Shown here: one piece after another, positions 47,290 to 58,784 of the stretch | Layout of the letters: each line of letters opens with the position of its first letter | Position numbering within the stretch: position 1 is the stretch's first letter | NCBI GenBank assembly: GCA_023548195.1 | Contig: JAJHZJ010000577.1 | Location: 1,232,574-1,296,573, forward strand | DNA length: 64,000 nt | From: Bettongia penicillata ogilbyi | Taxonomy: Eukaryota; Chordata; Mammalia; Diprotodontia; Potoroidae | Direction: 5' to 3' | Position numbers and translations under genes: made by a program | The notes under the pieces: generated by a model | Seen by the model: only the letters and a program-made list of their open reading frames with translations | The model's database searches: none | What the model was told of the DNA's origin: nothing

Positions 47290-47995
47290 ATTCAACAAAC
47301 ATTCCTTAAACACTTACTATATACAAGACACCGTGTGGGGCACTGAGGATACAAAAACAAACGAGAAATAATCCTCATCCTCAACGTGAAATATGATGGA
47401 GAGGGGAAGCGGATAGATAACATTCACACAGCTAAGCAAATATGAGGTAAACTGGAAGATAGCACTAACTCCAGGGGATGGTGACAGCATCCAGAAAGGA
47501 TCCAAAAGGTAATACCCAAGATGAAATCTGAAGAATCTCGAGGGTTTGGAGAGGCTAAGGTAGGAAAGAAGGATATTCCAAGCCAGTGTGAATGCAAAGA
47601 GGTGGTAAATTAACGGGGAAATAAGTAGCAGTCCATTTTGGTGAGGGCACGGAGTACTAGAAGGACATACAAGAAAGAAAGCATTTATTAAACATCTCCT
47701 ATTTGCTAAGGGGGTAAGAATAAAATGAATAAAACTAAGAATAAAAATTTTTAAATGAGACAGTCCCTGCCCTCAAAAAGCTTACATTCCAGTAGAAGTA
47801 TTAAACATGTTCATAGATAAATAAGTATAGGATTCATATGAAAATAAACACCGAATGATGATTTAGGGGGTGAAGACAGAAACATAGTCTCTTGAAAAAG
47901 TTAACACTTGAGCTGAGCTTTGGAGATAGCTAGGGATTTAAGGAGAAGATGAGAAGGAGAGAGCATTCAGACATGGAACTCCATGCCATTAATAT
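47290..47995 (+). repeat. Two fragments of the large unassigned repeat family
   Basis: Heads at 47,293 ('ttccttaaacacttactatat') and 47,683 ('atttattaaacatctcctat'). The second is followed by 'cagtccctgccctcaaaaag' and 'cttacattccagtagaag', then 'ttgagctgagctttggagat' and 'gagagcattcagacatgg'. Confidence 0.6.
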
Positions 47996-48821
47996 GCTGA
48001 TGAATCCCACTGGATTATGACTATTCCTTTAATCCAGTTAAAAAAAAATAAATGCACTCAAACTTATGCACATGTGTTGTACGCAGTCTCTTTGTACAAG
48101 CAGATCTGAAGGGCAGGAATCATTCTTTTCTATTTCTTTTTTATCTCAGATGTTGCTTAGGAAAACAATACACAGAAAATTCTCAAGAGATTCTCTTGAC
48201 TAAAAGTGCTTAATGAAACACAAGTCTTGTGACAAAGGCTCATAAACTTTTCTCTCATTTTAGGCATTCTAATTGTCAACTATCTATGTCAAATACAGGT
48301 CCAAATAAAGCCTATGATTTGTAGATATTCAATGAAAAATAATTCAATATTGTTATGATATTTTTGTGGAAAAATTAGACAATTTCTTCTTAACTCAAGT
48401 GTCTATTAATAAGCATGGAACAATAAAATTTTGAATGAAAAGATGCCCTACAGAATTACAAAGTTTGAGAGATACAGTATTAAATCCAACTAGCATGTAT
48501 TTTTCCCCAAAAATATGTGTTTTCATTTGTGTAAAGAGCTCTCAGGTAAGAAATGCAGACCAATGCAGACCAACAACACTTCTGAAATTTATATTCTTAA
48601 GAGAGTTGCCAAGGGGACTGAAAAGTTAAGTGATATGCCTAGGCTCACATAGCATGTATGTGATGATATCTGAACTGAGGTCTATCTGGCTCTGAAATCA
48701 GTTATCTATGACTACACTGTACATAAAATATTTAAGAAGGACAAAAGTAGTCTCAATAAAACTAAAACCTGTAGAGTGAGATTGGAAGTTTAACATTTCA
48801 ATATTTCTTTTTTTCCCTTAC

Positions 48822-48888
48822 CTTGAAAGATTCCAGTAGGAACTCCCTTCACAACTTCAAACATTAAGTACTCCATATCTCTGACTGC
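48822..48888 (-). CDS. DHRSX: Candidate DHRSX alternative first coding exon
   Basis: A 67-nt minus-strand candidate with donor TTTCAAG|GTAAGG (GT at 48,820-48,821, close to consensus). An ATG at 48,874-48,876 has G at -3 and G at +4, and an in-frame TGA lies about 35 nt upstream. From that ATG it reads MEYLMFEVVKGVPTGIFQ plus one base, which matches the phase needed by the exon at 22,971. The junction reads GIFQ-A-FSSQHGNVAIVTGG, comparable to human GFLEPVFPPRPDRVAIVTGG. An AG at 48,889-48,890 preceded by a T-run could instead be an acceptor. A 67-nt exon read in phase 1 hits a stop, so it cannot be a cassette exon after a normal phase-1 first exon. That favours an alternative start. It could also be chance; no transcript evidence is available. 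Confidence 0.45.
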
Positions 48889-49469
48889 CTTTAAAAAACA
48901 GAACGATCAGAAGAATTCATTTTAGGCAGTCTGCTTTCTGTGACCAGCCTCTCTGCACTTAGCAGAGATATCTTCAGAAAACAGATACACATAGGTTGCT
49001 ATGCAGCCCAAGATTTTCCAGCTTGAAGGGACCTGCCAGAGCTTGTGCTCCCCTGGCATTGCCTGCAAGAACACAGGGTCCCTCCAGGCCACGATGAAAC
49101 ACAGCTATACAGTTTGAATGAAGGATTTTTTTGCCCTTCCTCAAAGTTAGTACTGCTACAATTTCCTATATTATCCTCACTCTAATATTAACTAATAGAA
49201 TGGTAGAGTTTGAGAAAAATAAGAGTAGCTCCCAAAATGAGAAACATCCTCTGGACTTCAGTACATCAGAGAGAATACAAAAAAACCTTCATCCCACTTC
49301 AGGCTTTCTCTAAAATACAGAAGGAATCTAGTATGTAGTTCAGGAGTTCCTAAAAACAAATTAAAGAGAAGAAAAAGAAAGCAAAAGGGGGCAGGAGGAG
49401 GGTAGGAGGAACAAGTTCCAAGATGAGAAAGTCAAAATGAGATACCTAGGACCAAGGCTAAAATTAAGC

Positions 49470-50335
49470 CACCAATCTCCAACTAAGTAATGGTCAATGG
49501 ATATGAATGGGAAGTTAAGTGAAAAAAGTCCAAACTCTCTATAGTCATATAAATAGTACTAACTAGAGAAATACACATTAGAGCAACTCTAAGGTTCTAC
49601 TTCACGCACATCAATTTGGCGAAGTTGACAAAAAAGGAAAATGGCAAATGCTGGAGAGGCTATAGGGAAAATAAGCACCCTTCAGAGCAGCGTTGTTGGA
49701 GCTATGGATTGGCATGGGAAATCCTCCTGGAAAGCTGTCTGGAACTGTGCCCCCAAAATTTGCTAAACTGTGCCTACTCTTTAATTATGGATAGGATTAT
49801 TATGTCTATATACCGAAGAAAGAAGAAAATGTGTCATCTATGCAAAAAATATTTATATTCCTAAGGTGATAAAAATAAATTGGGGAATTGTGAAACAACT
49901 GAAGGTATTTAAAAGTCATAGAATACTTTCACGCTATAAGAAATGATAAAAGAGATGGTTTCAGAAAAACCTGAGAAGACTTATATGAACTAACACAGAG
50001 TGAAGTCATGCAGAATTAGCAAAACAATTTATATAACACCATTGTTAAAAAAAAAAAAAGGAACAATTTTGGCACACTTAAGAAAAACATGCAATATTCA
50101 ACCATGATTCCAAAAGACTAATAATCAAGAATGACATCATCTCTTCATAGAGAGGAAATCAACTATATAGAATGAGATATATCCCTTTGGACATGGACAA
50201 TAAGGGAATTTGTTTTATATGACTATGCATATTTATTACCAGGGCCTCAGTGTGAGAAGCAAAGATAAGAGTTAAAGAAATAAGTACTTATTAATTTAAA
50301 ATAAAATATTATTCATCATAATATATATTATTTAT
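49470..50335 (+). mobile_element. 5'-truncated L1 LINE, 3' part
   Basis: ORF2 C-terminal block: 'ggtcaatggatatgaatggg' (a WSMDMNGK-type stretch), 'gagaaatacacattagagca' and MAKLTKKENGKCWR (49,616 on), followed by a decayed tail with an A/T-rich end near 50,330. Older than the 29.7-kb copy. Confidence 0.75.
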
Positions 50336-51474
50336 TTATTACAATAAAAATTATTAACTTTAAAAATACTTTTTTAAAAGATATTAACCCGTTTTTGACT
50401 ATTCTAAATGAAATCTGATTTATCTATTGTATATCTGGTCTATAATTGTATGAACATCCAGCCTACCTGTCTCCTTCTTATTCCAAGGGTACTAAACCAG
50501 CTGTCAAATGTTTTTATAAACTCCTGAAACACTGACTATGACATCCTGATCCACCACCAGTCTATTACCCTATCAAAAAAAAAGAAAAAAAGGAAACAAT
50601 GCTATCCAGACATCCTGGCTCTTAAAGATCATTGTTTTGGACCTAAAGGGACCTTTAAAAGTCATCTAGTCAAATCCCTCTTCACTTTTAGAAAAGAAAC
50701 AAGGCTCAAAGATTTTAAATGATGCTTGATTCCCTGCCTAAATGCTTACAAATCATCTTTTAATCACATATTCTAAAATAAGCCAAATTCACCCTCTATT
50801 TTTTTTAATAAAGACATTTACCTTTCTCCAGTCCTACAACAATTCTCATATTCTCCATGATTTTAGACATTACCAATGGCATCTCAGCAATCACATCTGC
50901 CCATTCCTTCTACACCTTATAGGTCATTCCGGCCTGGTGACAGAACACAGTGATGGCAATGAGATATACTCTCATCTTCCCCTCAGGTCATGTTGAGTTT
51001 CAACTCCCTGTTAATATTTTCTGTTTGGCCTCCCAGTCGGACAATCAAAATGACTGTCAGATAAATAATTCTGCTTTCTCTTCACGATGCCAGCAGACCT
51101 ATCCCTTCTTTGATTTGTCTCTTGTTCCCCACATAACTCTAAAAAATAATAATAAAACTGTGGTTGTTCATATTAACCTTGGCATGGTTCCAATTTTGAA
51201 CACTCATCTTTAATCTTGCACTATTACATCATATTTATCCTCAGTTACTTGTCCATGCTTCTGTCTTAAATTCATGTCTTTTTCAAAACTAAGTTGGTTT
51301 ATGAGTTTCCTATGCACTCACATAAGCTTCTTTAGATAACTTCTCTTCATCAAAACTGTTTGTTTGTTTTCTGGGGAGGGGGTTACGTCATCAGAATTCT
51401 TTCTTGAAGGTATCTCATCCCTCCTGTGTTGATTTTTTCATAGGAGAATTTTAATCCCTACCTATGCTTTCTTC

Positions 51475-52590
51475 AGAACAGAGACATAGATCAATGAAAC
51501 AGATCTGACAAGAAAAAAATTTAAACAGTGAGACAGTTTTAAAAAATGAACCCACTGTTTGATAAAGTAGAAAATATAAATTACCTAGGAAAAATTGCCT
51601 ATTTGACAAAAACTGCTAAGAAAACTGGAAAGTAACTCTTACAGAAATTAGGCATAGACCATATAGCATATTCCACAATACATTCTAAATGGATATGAGA
51701 CCTTACTATTAATGATGATACTATAAAAAAACAGAAGAGAAGCAGATCATTTGCCTCCTATAGTTGTGGTAGGAGATGTATTCTTAACCAAATAAGAGTT
51801 AGTGGCAATATGAGCAATAAAATAAATAACTTTGATGACTTTAAACTAAACTGTTTCTGCAAAAACAAAATTAATATAAATAGAAAAAGAAGGGAAATGG
51901 TCAAATGTGAAAAAAATCTTTGTTATCAAATGCCTTTGAAAAGAATTTGGCATTCAAGATACATAGACTGTTAATAATAGCTATATAAGACTAATAGCAT
52001 TCCCCAATAAACAGCCAACAGATATGAACAAACACTAGTCAAAAGAAGAACTACAAAGTATTCACAACCACATGAAAGAATTCTCCAAATCGCTAATAAA
52101 AGAAATGTAAATCAAAACCAACTTGAGGTTTGACCTCACACCCTGCAAACTGACAGATGACAAAAATTATAATATTCAATATTGGAGGGGTTATGGGATG
52201 ATATGAGCGCTAACACATTATTGGTAGAGCTGTGAAATGGCATAACCATTTTGAAAAGCAATATAGAATGGTGCAAATAAAGTGAATAAGATGTCTATAT
52301 CCTTTGAACCAAAGACTCCATTGGGGGGCTTATACTCCAATAAAGCTAGTCAATAAGATGAAAGCCCTCATATACACAAAAATCTTTGCAGCAGCACTTT
52401 TTGCCATAACAAAGAATTTGGCATAAAGAAGATGCCTGACAAATGGGGGAATGTAACAATTACAAGGATCCAGCATCACTTAATAGAAAATATGACATAC
52501 AAGATCCCAGAGAAATATAAGGTACACATCAAAGACAAATTAAAAGGGACTCAATAAGGGAACACTGTTTACTTTTTATATGAGGAAATG
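51475..52590 (+). mobile_element. Old L1 LINE, ORF2 C-terminal part
   Basis: 'gacatagatcaatgaaacag' corresponds to the ORF2 NQWN-RIESPEI region, 'aacccactgtttgataaagt' to FDKG, 'cagcattccccaataaacag' to the N-K-P-NR-Q-region, and 'tggaggggttatgggatg' and 'tctttgcagcagcactttttgcca' to the C terminus (FAAALFAIT). The frame is broken throughout. Confidence 0.75.
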
Positions 52591-52679
52591 TAAAATGTAT
52601 GTCTAAGACTGCAATTAGTAGTTGAGTAGTTAAAAAAAAAGATTGGGGTATACACGAATATGATGTGATTCCTAAAATC

Positions 52680-53812
52680 ATTCAGGAAAAAATTTTTTAA
52701 AAAAGTAATTATACAAATGAGTTGCAAAGGAAGGACTGACAGAAAGGAATTAGACTGGGGAGGAGGGCTGGTAGTTCTGGAACCCTACTCTTATGGGGAA
52801 TGAGTTAAAGTGGGAAAAATACATATATATCTCGTTCTAAATTTAGAAAGAAATAAAAGGCTAAGGGGATAGGGAGGGGGGAGAGGATAAAGGAGGGGTC
52901 TTTGGAGGGTTGGTAGGTTAAGTAACAGGAGGGCAAAATAGGAGATACAAGTAAAGTAGAGGAGTCAAGAGGGATAGATAATAAAATATACACACAAACA
53001 TAAAATAAAACCAGGAGTAGAATTTATTAGGGGAAAAAGGCAGGGGTAATCATGATCTCAGATAAATTTAAAGCTAAAATAGATTTAATCAAAAGAGAAA
53101 ATAGGGAAACTACACTATATGTCAGCCATATTAATCAACACTGTTTTAGACTATTTAAAATAATTAAATAGAATACGGTAGGAACATTGCTGTGGTGCAG
53201 GAAATGATGACTTAGAAAATATGAAAAGACTTGGACTTATAAAGGAAGATGCTATCCACCCTCAGAGAAACAGAGGAAAAACAAGTATAGTAAAATCTCA
53301 CATAGATGCATATGGATGTATATGTCTATGCAGGAGTATGATTATACATATTTAAGTATACAGATATATACACATATATGTGCATGTATGTATGTGTATA
53401 TGTATGTAAATATGTTTGTATATGTATGTGTGCATGTATGTGCAGGGGTCTGTGTGTCTGTACACTCATCCATGCTTAATTGTAGCATGGGGAAGGGAGT
53501 GAAGAGGGGGAGAAAAGAAAGAAAAGAACAAAGGAAAAAGTGCACAGCAAAGAACAAAAGAAAACTTACAAGAAAGCAATAAAGAGATGGACAGTTCAGA
53601 ACACAATGCATAGTATTTATTATATAGGCTTTCTTGAAATGGACATTTATTGATGTATATTTTAAATCTTGTTCTGCTGTTCACATGGCCATGATTTTTT
53701 TCTTTGCTTATTTTGATTTAAGTTTTAGCATTTAATTTTGTTTTGTTTTTTCTTTTTTATTGTGTATTTAAGTTTTAGTCCTTAAGCTCAAAATAAATTA
53801 GTTTTAAAAAAA
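52680..53812 (+). mobile_element. L1 LINE remnant: inter-ORF region, endonuclease scrap, 3'UTR; RT deleted
   Basis: Starts in the purine-rich L1 inter-ORF type sequence (52,740-52,980). An endonuclease scrap is at 53,010-53,110 (V-IMISDKFKAKIDLIK-RENRET). It then jumps near 53,135 to the ORF2 C terminus ('ggaacattgctgtggtgcag' ... 'gaaaagacttggacttataa') and the 3'UTR (53,250 on). The tail is 'aagctcaaaataaattag' plus A-run near 53,800. RT is missing, as in the 24.5-kb copy, but with a different junction. Confidence 0.7.
53300..53470 (+). repeat. (ATGTAT)-rich microsatellite in the L1 3'UTR
   Basis: Many 'atgtatatgt' and 'tgcatgtatgt' units. Confidence 0.8.
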
Positions 53813-54849
53813 AGATCCAGTATGACTTAAATGAAATAATATGAAAAGACAGTCTCATCTCATCCCTTTGTGGAGGTGACAGGTCACATGTGTTACACAC
53901 TGCACATGTTTTCAAATTTTTTCAATGTATCAATAATTTTGTTGATTATTTTCCTCCTTTAAAGAAATTGTATTTGTTATGTGAGATGGCTTTCTGTGAG
54001 GAAAAGGAAGAAGGATACTAAAGGTGACTATAATGATGTAAGAAACAAAAGACATCATATAACAGTTTATTTAAAATAAACAGATCCGCTTACTTTTTGT
54101 GATATCTTAAGACACTGAGTCATAGTAATGGCACTACCAGGTCAAAAATATATGATCAGTTTCATGACAGTGAACATTATCTTACTGTTCTTCAAAAATG
54201 TCTGTTGTCAGACTGAAATTCCCTTCAATAATGCATTAGGGTTCCTATTTCCTCACAGACACAGTAATATTGAATTTTATAACTTTTTTTTTTTACTATT
54301 TTTGGCTATTCTAAGGAGCTAGAAAGTAGTATTTTATGGTTATCTTAAGTTGTATATTATTATTAGCTAATTTGAGAATTACTACATCAACTTAACCATT
54401 AGTACTCTCTACGTCAGATTCTTGCTCAATGACCAATAGATATACAACTGAAGGAACTGAACTGTATGGCATTTGATCTATAAATGAAACCAAAAGATCA
54501 AAGGAAGTTGCAACTAAATAAAAGGAAAATATACAGAGTTTTCTTGGACAGGTAATGGTGAATGGTGGAGACAGTTTCATCATGTGCCAAGAGGCAATAA
54601 CAACTTAATTTAATGGTTCACTTGATCATCTCCCTTTGCAATATTCACAATAGGCATAAGGAAAAGATCACCATGACAATTAGTGCTTCTCATGTTCCAA
54701 CATCTGTTGCAAAGGATGAGAGATACAAAAGTTTCACACAAAATCTGACAAGCTGCTCTAGATCAAGTAAATAGATACGCTGATGCTCAGTAATGTTAAT
54801 GCAGACAGACAGGCAAAAGGGAGGGTGGTGATAAAATTTGTTTAAATAT
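53813..54849. other. Intronic stretch, no gene seen
   Basis: No exon or confident repeat recognised. Confidence 0.5.
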
Positions 54850-55245
54850 AGGGACAGGGACAAGACCTATAATTCCCTGATGAGGAAACTCCCTCTACTA
54901 AGGCAAGTCAGCACTTTCTCTGAAACTGATAGTCTTAGAGACTATAGAGCTAGAGAAGTGGTATAACCTCAAATAAAAAAGGATCCCTGAAGGACACATT
55001 TTGACTTAGAAAAAGACAAATTAACACTGTTGTGTTGCATTTCTATTTATTTTGTTAACTATTTCCCAATAACATTTTAATCTGGTTCCAACAGCATTTG
55101 GAAGTCTTATTGCACGTGGGTCTCAACTCTGACATCTCTAGCTAGAGCACTATGAGGTTAAATGTCTTGCTCCAAAGTTCTCATTTCTAGTACGTGACAG
55201 AGGACAGGACTTGACCACAGGTCTTCCTGAATCTAAGGTCGGGAC
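54850..55245 (+). repeat. SINE-like repeat, same type as 2,950-3,345, interrupted
   Basis: 'ctccctctactaaggcaagtc', 'gaaactgatagtcttagaga' (54,850-54,965) and 'gagcactatgaggttaaatgtcttg', 'gacttgaccacaggtcttcctg' (55,145-55,230) correspond to its two halves. The intervening 150 bp is unrecognised. Confidence 0.5.
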
Positions 55246-55309
55246 TGTATGTACTTTTATATGAAGTGATGAAAAGTGAAATCAGAAGAACTAGAAGAGC
55301 ATACAAATT

Positions 55310-55735
55310 GACTAACCACACATGTATACATATGCATATTACCTATTATATACAGATACACAGCTTTACATGTGCACACATGACTAAATATACATACATG
55401 TGCACATGTAAGTAAATATACATACATGTTCATATATTGTATGATACACATTGTTATTTTGTGTGTTTACTATCATACAAATATGTCAGATATATTTAGA
55501 AACACAATGCTAAATACATATATAAATATAATATGAACATATAGCATTATTATAAATAAGCACATGGCTCATTTTAATGGGTTTGTGTCTTATTACATAT
55601 AACACATATACATATGTATATAGACATGTATGCATGGATATATAAATACACAGTGTGAGAAAGAGTATGAGTGTGTGTGCGTGTAGGTGTGTGTGTGTCT
55701 GTGTGCGTGTATGTAGAGTCATGTCACAGGTAAGA
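55310..55735 (+). repeat. TA/CA/TG-rich low-complexity tract
   Basis: Runs of 'acatatacatatgtatata' and 'gtgtgtgtgtctgtgtgcgtg'. Confidence 0.8.
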
Positions 55736-56319
55736 GAAATTCAGGCAGACTTTTAAGTCTTTCTAAGACAGCTGGCACTGGTCTTGGGGATATTCATCCC
55801 ACATTCTCACTACATGACCAGTCCAATCTCCTTTTGTAATCATATATTTTGTGGAAGATCTCTCTTCTCCTTCCCCTTGAAAATATTGGCAACATGTTTT
55901 CATGTCTGCCTGCTTACATATATCTTACATATATATTTTGTTACTTTTTGAATCACTAGCAAATATGATTCTTCAGACACTGTAGCATTCCATTGCTCAT
56001 AACAAGAATTATCACCAAGGGATATCTATGTCAAAAAGATGTGCCTTCATGTCAAGCAGTAGCATGAGGTCATTGAAAATGCAATATCCCAAACAAGTTC
56101 AAATTCATTCTCTCCATCCTATCCAACTGTAGGCCCAGCTTACTGTCCGCCAGTCTTGTCTGCCTTTTACAGACTTATGGATTAAATAAAATGAATTGTC
56201 TTCTAAACAAGAATCCCTAAACATTCAGTTTTATAGACTTTCCTCAACTTGAATGGCAGTACCTGTTCTACTATAGTATTCTACTTCATTCTCAAATTCA
56301 ATCATTATTAATAATCAAC

Positions 56320-56500
56320 CAATAAACATTTATTAAGCATCCACTATGTGCCAGGCACTGAGCTCATTGTTAGAGACACAAAAAGAGGCAAAAGTCCTTC
56401 CCTCAAGGATCTTGGAATCTAACGAGGGAGACAATATGTAAACGCATACACACAAAGCAAGCTTGATACATGATAGCTAGCATTTATATAGCATTATAAG
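56320..56500 (+). repeat. Head of the large unassigned repeat family
   Basis: 'acatttattaagcatccactatgtgccaggcactgagc' and 'ctcaaggatcttggaatctaa'. Confidence 0.7.
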
Positions 56501-57008
56501 GTTGGCAAAGCACTTATTCTGAGCGCAGTGCTAATAAGCACGTAACTGATGATAATACTTGTCAACTTATAAAATAACACACTTGATGAAAATGCCCAGC
56601 TGGTTTTACTATAGATTAACTAGGATGGTGGAGAAGTTTAAAGCTATAAATTAGGTGGCAGGATTTTAGAGGACAGGCTAGAATACAATGACTCTCAAAG
56701 GTAACAACTGTCAAGATAGGAGAAGTCGAAGTCAAATTTAGAAACATCTCAGGATCATATTTTAGATAAGGGATGAGGAGTCTGTCCAGGGGGGTTGGAA
56801 CACCAGTCAATTTACATAACGGAGTGTGGAACAGTAAGGTATCTGATAAAATCAATAATATATTACATAATCCGATATAATCTGATAAAACTGCATTAGG
56901 TTCAATACAATTAAAAATCATTATTAAGCAATTACTATGTACAAAACACTATTCTGGGTCCTATGGAAAATTTAGACACTCCACCCTTATGGATACCACA
57001 GTCTAGTA

Positions 57009-57108
57009 CAGGGGTGAGGAACCTGAGGCCTCTTCGTAGCTTGGATTCAATCATAGAGCCACCTTGAGGACCACATGTGGCCTTGAGGCCTCAGGTTCTC
57101 CACCCCTG
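57009..57108. mobile_element. Palindromic hAT-type MITE
   Basis: A 100-bp unit begins CAGGGGTGAGGAACCTGAGG and ends in its near-perfect reverse complement (CCTCAGGTTCTCCACCCCTG), giving 23-bp terminal inverted repeats. Flanking 8-mers are GTCTAGTA and GTTCAGAA, 5 of 8 identical, as expected of an old 8-bp hAT duplication. The centre contains 'ccacatgtggcc'. It has no coding capacity. Confidence 0.75.
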
Positions 57109-57419
57109 GTTCAGAAAGGGGTTATAATACATGCAAAAATTATGGCATGGCAAAAGAATTCATAATATTTCAATGCTGGAAAAACCAATGATTAGGTAAG
57201 ATTCAAGGGGGAAAGGTCATTACTAAGTCAAAAGTGCTTCCTTTGGGAAAAGATATTTTGAATTGGACTTTCAAAAAAGAAACATAAATTCAGCAAGCAA
57301 AAGATTAGGAGAGGGTTCAACAGAAAGAGGTAAGGCTAGTCTACCTTTCCAGACTAGAGGCAAGAAAACTATTCCAGGGATTCATTTGGTGATGGGGGTG
57401 TGATGGTAATGGCGATCAT

Positions 57420-57662
57420 GATGAGCATTTTAAAGTATTTTAAAGTGTTCAAAATGATTTACAAATAACTATATCCTCACAACAACCCTGGGAAATAAGT
57501 GATGTTACTAATGTCATTTTACATAAGAAGAAACTGAGGCAGATAACAGTTAAGGGACTTTTGCAGAGTCAAACAGCCAACAAATGTCTGAGGTCAAATC
57601 TGAACTCAGGTCTTTCTGCCTTGAGATCCAATGCTCTATCCACTGCATCACCTAGCTGCCTA
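57420..57662 (-). repeat. CORE-SINE, minus strand
   Basis: On the minus strand: 'ggcagctaggtgatgcagtgg' head, 'gcattggatctcaaggcaga', 'cctcagacatttgttggctg', 'ctgcctcagtttcttcttat', 'cagggttgttgtgaggatat'. Confidence 0.85.
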
Positions 57663-57903
57663 AGAAGCCTAGTTTGAGTCATCAAGAGTTAGAGATGCCA
57701 ATGAGGAAACTCAATACTGATTTTATATTTGATATTTGATTCCATTCTGTAATTGAATCTATTCAAAAACTGCCTGAGCCATATTTCTTTGTGAGTTAAG
57801 TTCAAAAGTCCATGAGTGCTGAAGTTTGGTTTTCCTTCTGAGTAAAGTTTTAAAATTAAGTTTTCCTATAACTCACTTTAATTTAAAGAAAATTGCTCTC
57901 TCT

Positions 57904-58025
57904 GTACCACTAATACCCATAAACAATTAGAAGATACTTGCTATTCTGGAAGGATGCAGGTGGATGCCAGGGAGTCTGGTCTGCTATCCCTGTAACACTG
58001 ATTGTCTTGCAAGAAAGTCCGATCT
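57904..58025 (+). other. Flank of the HAL1-like insertion, possibly the 5' part of an LTR-like repeat
   Basis: This stretch was contiguous with 60,906-61,256 before the HAL1-like insertion. The right part has LTR-like features, but I could not find a matching left LTR end here. Confidence 0.3.
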
Positions 58026-58038
58026 GGGCGGGGTGGAG

Positions 58039-58048
58039 CCAAGATGGC
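58039..58048 (+). promoter_or_regulatory. YY1-like site at the HAL1-like 5' end
   Basis: CCAAGATGGC near the 5' end fits the YY1 core and has the same placement as the YY1 site of human L1. Its conservation in three copies argues for function in positioning transcription, but that is inferred. Confidence 0.45.
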
Positions 58049-58784
58049 AGAGCAGAAAGACTCACGTATGCTAGCTCCGAACCCACAGCCCATATATTTC
58101 CTGCAAGAAGAACTCCCCATGAATTCTGGAGCACCGCAAGGCGCGCAGAAACACAGTAGAAAACATTTCCATTCCAGAGAGCCCTGGAGAGTTGTCCCCA
58201 GGGTTCCGTGGCACCCCGGAAAGCGGAGCCCACCCCTGAGCTGCCCTGGCCGCAAGGCCCCAGAGGAGCAGATCCAAGCAGGCTTCAGGGACGGAACCTC
58301 TGGCGGCCAGCCGGGAAGGTCCCTCTGCCCACAGACGCTACAGGTCAGTGAGAGAGACATCTGGGCTGGCCGAGAGGGGAGTGGGGTGTCTCCATGACTC
58401 GGACCCCCTCAGGAGGCAGCAGCAGAGGGAGCGGCAGAGGCAGCAACAGAGGCAGCAGCGGAGGCCCAGGACTCCCAGAGCAGCAGGCAGAAGTTCAGGG
58501 CCATTACTAAAGGTCTCTGCATAAATACCCTGAGGAAACTGAGCCTGGGAGACGGCCCTGCCCCCACCCGCCCCATTACTGAAGGTCTCTACATAAAGCC
58601 CCTGAGGGAACTGAGCCTGGGAGGCGGCCCTGCCCCCACCCCAGCACCAGAACTAAAGCTCACATTGAATAGCAGCCACGCCTGCTGCAGAAAGCCCATT
58701 TGAATCTCACACCCCAAGCACTAGCTGGGCGGATCTAGGCAGGGGTGCAGAGGAATCTCAGAAGTCAAGTAACTGGCTGGGAAA

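Noticed and set aside
52463..53845. Similarity between 'aaggatccagcatcacttaatag' (52,465) and 'aaagatccagtatgacttaaatg' (53,811) as a target duplication of an L1
   Set aside because: The match is imperfect and AT-biased, and the left copy lies inside decayed L1 sequence; too weak to define a boundary.
58026..58784. GC-rich block as a CpG-island promoter or DHRSX first exon
   Set aside because: It is the 5'UTR of the HAL1-like element, bounded by target duplications and shared in outline with copy 1; no splice donor with DHRSX-like coding was found.
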